From Bradyrhizobium canariense (lineage in GTDB: Bacteria > Pseudomonadota > Alphaproteobacteria > Rhizobiales > Xanthobacteraceae): a DNA stretch of 64,000 bases. Shown piece by piece: positions 62,509-64,000 of the stretch. Both the position numbers and the translations under genes were made by a program. Below the pieces are notes generated by a model. That model made no database searches. It had not been told where the DNA came from and was given only the letters and a program-made list of their open reading frames with translations. Positions within the stretch are counted from its first letter, which is position 1. Each line of letters opens with the position of its first letter. Location of the stretch: positions 62,001 to 126,000 of the forward strand of contig NZ_JAFCKJ010000010.1 in the NCBI RefSeq assembly GCF_018130465.1. Reading direction: 5' to 3'.

Positions 62509-62970
62509 ATGCGGTTTGCCCTTATTGAAACCGGCCATTGCAACGTGGATCTCAAGCCATCGCCGATCGAGCCATCCTGGATTATCGATGGCAATCCTGA
62601 AGCCCGATCGCACGTGCTGGCGACCAGCGCGGATGGCACTGCGACAACCGTCATCTGGTCTTGCACCGATGGCAAGTTCAACTGGTATTACGATGTCGAC
62701 GAGACCATCGTGATCCAGGAAGGATCGATCGTGCTCGAGAGTGAGGGTATGCCGCCGAAGCGTTACGGCGTCGGCGACGTTATCTTTTTTCGAAATGGTG
62801 CGCAGGCCAAATGGCATGTCGAGGGCCACGTGAAGAAAGTGGCCTTCTTTCGCCAGACAAACCCGTTGGGGCTAGGTTTGGTCGTTCGTGCCGTCAACAA
62901 GCTAAAGCGCATGTTCTTCCCATCCCACGGGCGTGCCCGCATCACCGCTGTTGGCTCACGACTTTCATAG
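62509..62970 (+). CDS. Cupin-domain protein
   Basis: This 153-residue protein has one cupin fold of the Cupin_3/DUF861 kind: ATTVIWSCTDGKFNWYYDVD, ETIVIQEGSIVLESEG and YGVGDVIFFRNGAQAKWHVE. The usual metal histidines are mostly replaced (WYYDVDET; one His in KWHVEG), so it may be non-catalytic. ATG 62509 follows GAGGTGACCA. It lies on the same strand as the adenylation and reductase genes but 311 bp away. It may bind a small ligand connected with the pathway. Confidence 0.82.
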   Translation: MRFALIETGHCNVDLKPSPIEPSWIIDGNPEARSHVLATSADGTATTVIWSCTDGKFNWYYDVDETIVIQEGSIVLESEGMPPKRYGVGDVIFFRNGAQAKWHVEGHVKKVAFFRQTNPLGLGLVVRAVNKLKRMFFPSHGRARITAVGSRLS

Positions 62971-63363
62971 CGAGCCCTGATTGGAATTAAAGATCGCATG
63001 CCGAAGATTTGGTTTGCCGGGGTCTAGCTAGGGTCTGGCGGCACGGAGAACAAGCCTTGCGCTGCCTTGCTGTACCCAATGAACTACTCCGAAATTTCCA
63101 TCTAGCGCTCTGCACAGGGACGGCCGAACAGAGTAACGACGTCAGCTGCCCTCGTTAGAGCGAGCGGATGATAACCCATGACCCCTTGCGTGGACTGTGA
63201 GCCGTCCGTGCGCATCGTGCCCGCCGGAACCCCTGAAGGATGAAGCCGCAATGTCCATCAAGCACTGTTGAGCTCAAACGGCGCAGTAGGGCGACATCCT
63301 GCCTGTCTGCGGAACTTGGAATCGGCCGGCAGCTAAGCCGGCCGTGCATTCCTCCGATTCAGC
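62971..63363. other. Intergenic region
   Basis: About 390 bp without a supported gene. A reverse frame at 63155-63349 lacks support. No hairpin of note. Confidence 0.35.
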
Positions 63364-63597
63364 ATGGTGATGAAGATGATCGACGAGCATTTTGTGCGCT
63401 TGAGAGCACACCGCAACAATATTCATCGTTATCGCGGATTGCTCAGGGGCAACCTGACCCACTATGAGCGGCAGTTCGTCGAAAGGCGCTTAGCGGAAGA
63501 AAGCTTAGCGATGCAAAACATAACGGCGAGCGCCGTGCCGCTCGAGAGCATGTCGTCTTCGAAAAGTGCCGTACCGCAACCGCCTCCGGTACCGTAG
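63364..63597 (+). CDS. Small hypothetical protein
   Basis: This 77-residue protein reads MVMKMIDEHFVRLRAHRNNI and HRYRGLLRGNLTHYERQFVE, then RRLAEESLAMQNI. It is predicted to be two charged helices followed by a Pro/Ser tail. I recall very similar small proteins from Bradyrhizobium genomes, without a known function. Starts at 63364, 63370 or 63376 are possible. Confidence 0.6.
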   Translation: MVMKMIDEHFVRLRAHRNNIHRYRGLLRGNLTHYERQFVERRLAEESLAMQNITASAVPLESMSSSKSAVPQPPPVP

Positions 63598-63663
63598 CGG
63601 ACCAGATGGTCGGAACCTTCTTTGTCACGTGGCCGCCGATGAGCGCAATCGAAACGGCCACCT

Positions 63664-64000
63664 CCTCGGCGGGGGCGTGTGTATACACTCCTCAACAATC
63701 GAGCCTATATCGGTGAGGCCGTCCACAAGGTGAGCCTAAGAACTAAAGCAGGTGACGCGCGCGCTCAGGCCCCGCGCTTATGGACCGCCTCATGTTTGGT
63801 ACGGACGGCGCCGCCATGTCTCGTACCCAAACCCGGAAGTCAGGACGGCTTTATCGCTACTAATTAGTCAGAGCGCGATCAGCGTGGTCAATCGGAAGTC
63901 CTATCAGGCTCGCACCGGCTGCCGAACTCGAGCTGATTGTCATGGATCAGCTTCGCGTGCTTCCCGAACGGCATCCTTCAGACCTGGCGCCCGCCGCAAG
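63664..64000 (+). pseudogene. Large serine recombinase remnant, right-edge partial
   Basis: The forward frame reads VYTLLNNRAYIGEAVHK, which matches the Recombinase domain of large serine integrases (usual IYxLLxNxxYxGExxHK). After a shift, QAPRLMD-like sequence and FGTDGAAMSRTQTRKSGRLYRY follow in other frames, then TAA stops. Most of the DNA between these motifs is missing, and the N-terminal resolvase domain is absent. It is a heavily decayed fragment. Confidence 0.65.

Overview
The window is high-GC, densely coded DNA of an alphaproteobacterium, most likely Bradyrhizobium (Nitrobacteraceae). The best evidence is an amino acid:[carrier protein] ligase next to its dedicated carrier protein and an acyl-CoA dehydrogenase-like gene, an arrangement described from Bradyrhizobium japonicum. 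Several small proteins of a type common in that genus point the same way. No rRNA, tRNA or CRISPR array was seen.

Layout. (1) 1-8.8 kb: a catabolic/uptake locus. A leftward series encodes an MFS transporter, a Tat-type substrate-binding protein, LivH, LivM, a fused LivG-LivF ATPase and a DhaK-like kinase that carries a frameshift and runs off the left edge. Divergent from it are a DapA-family aldolase and an IclR regulator. Matching palindromes sit just downstream of both divergent promoters. (2) 9.2-11.5 kb: a graveyard of mobile DNA: a tyrosine integrase broken at three points, preceded by GTGCACACG repeats, then remnants of an ABC-F ATPase and an IS1182-type transposase. (3) 11.6-15.2 kb: a soluble four-PAS histidine kinase overlapping a FixJ-type regulator, followed by a lone receiver. 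(4) 15.6-19.3 kb: sparse DNA with small proteins, including a run of cysteine-rich proteins and a 26-residue membrane protein. (5) 19.3-39.2 kb: two LuxR-type regulators and an exopolysaccharide cluster: galE, ExoF-like export protein, ExoY/WcaJ-like priming transferase, Wzz/ExoP-like protein without a kinase domain, Wzx-like flippase, FkbM and SAM methyltransferases, polysaccharide deacetylase, two GT4 glycosyltransferases, Wzy-like polymerase and an acyltransferase. (6) 39.8-45.9 kb: a type I secretion operon: a multidomain substrate, an ABC exporter with two C39-like domains, and an HlyD-type adaptor. The N-terminal domain of the substrate also occurs as a stand-alone protein inside the exopolysaccharide cluster. 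(7) 46-50.5 kb: a leftward set of exported proteins: TAXI-type binding protein, TagO-like protein, DsrE-like protein and a coiled-coil repeat protein. (8) 50.8-63.0 kb: a biosynthetic locus built on two carrier proteins. The leftward arm holds an acyl-CoA dehydrogenase-like protein, aa:CP ligase, MetY-like and MetA-like enzymes, a small ORF, a GNAT-like protein and a class IV aminotransferase. The rightward arm holds an aminoacyl carrier protein, a FadD-like ligase, a second ACP, a second adenylate-forming enzyme, a reductase and a cupin. (9) 63-64 kb: a small protein and a decayed serine-recombinase fragment at the right edge.

The most promising leads are the carrier-protein locus, whose product cannot be named from sequence, and the exopolysaccharide-linked type I secretion system with its paired, unrecognised domain.
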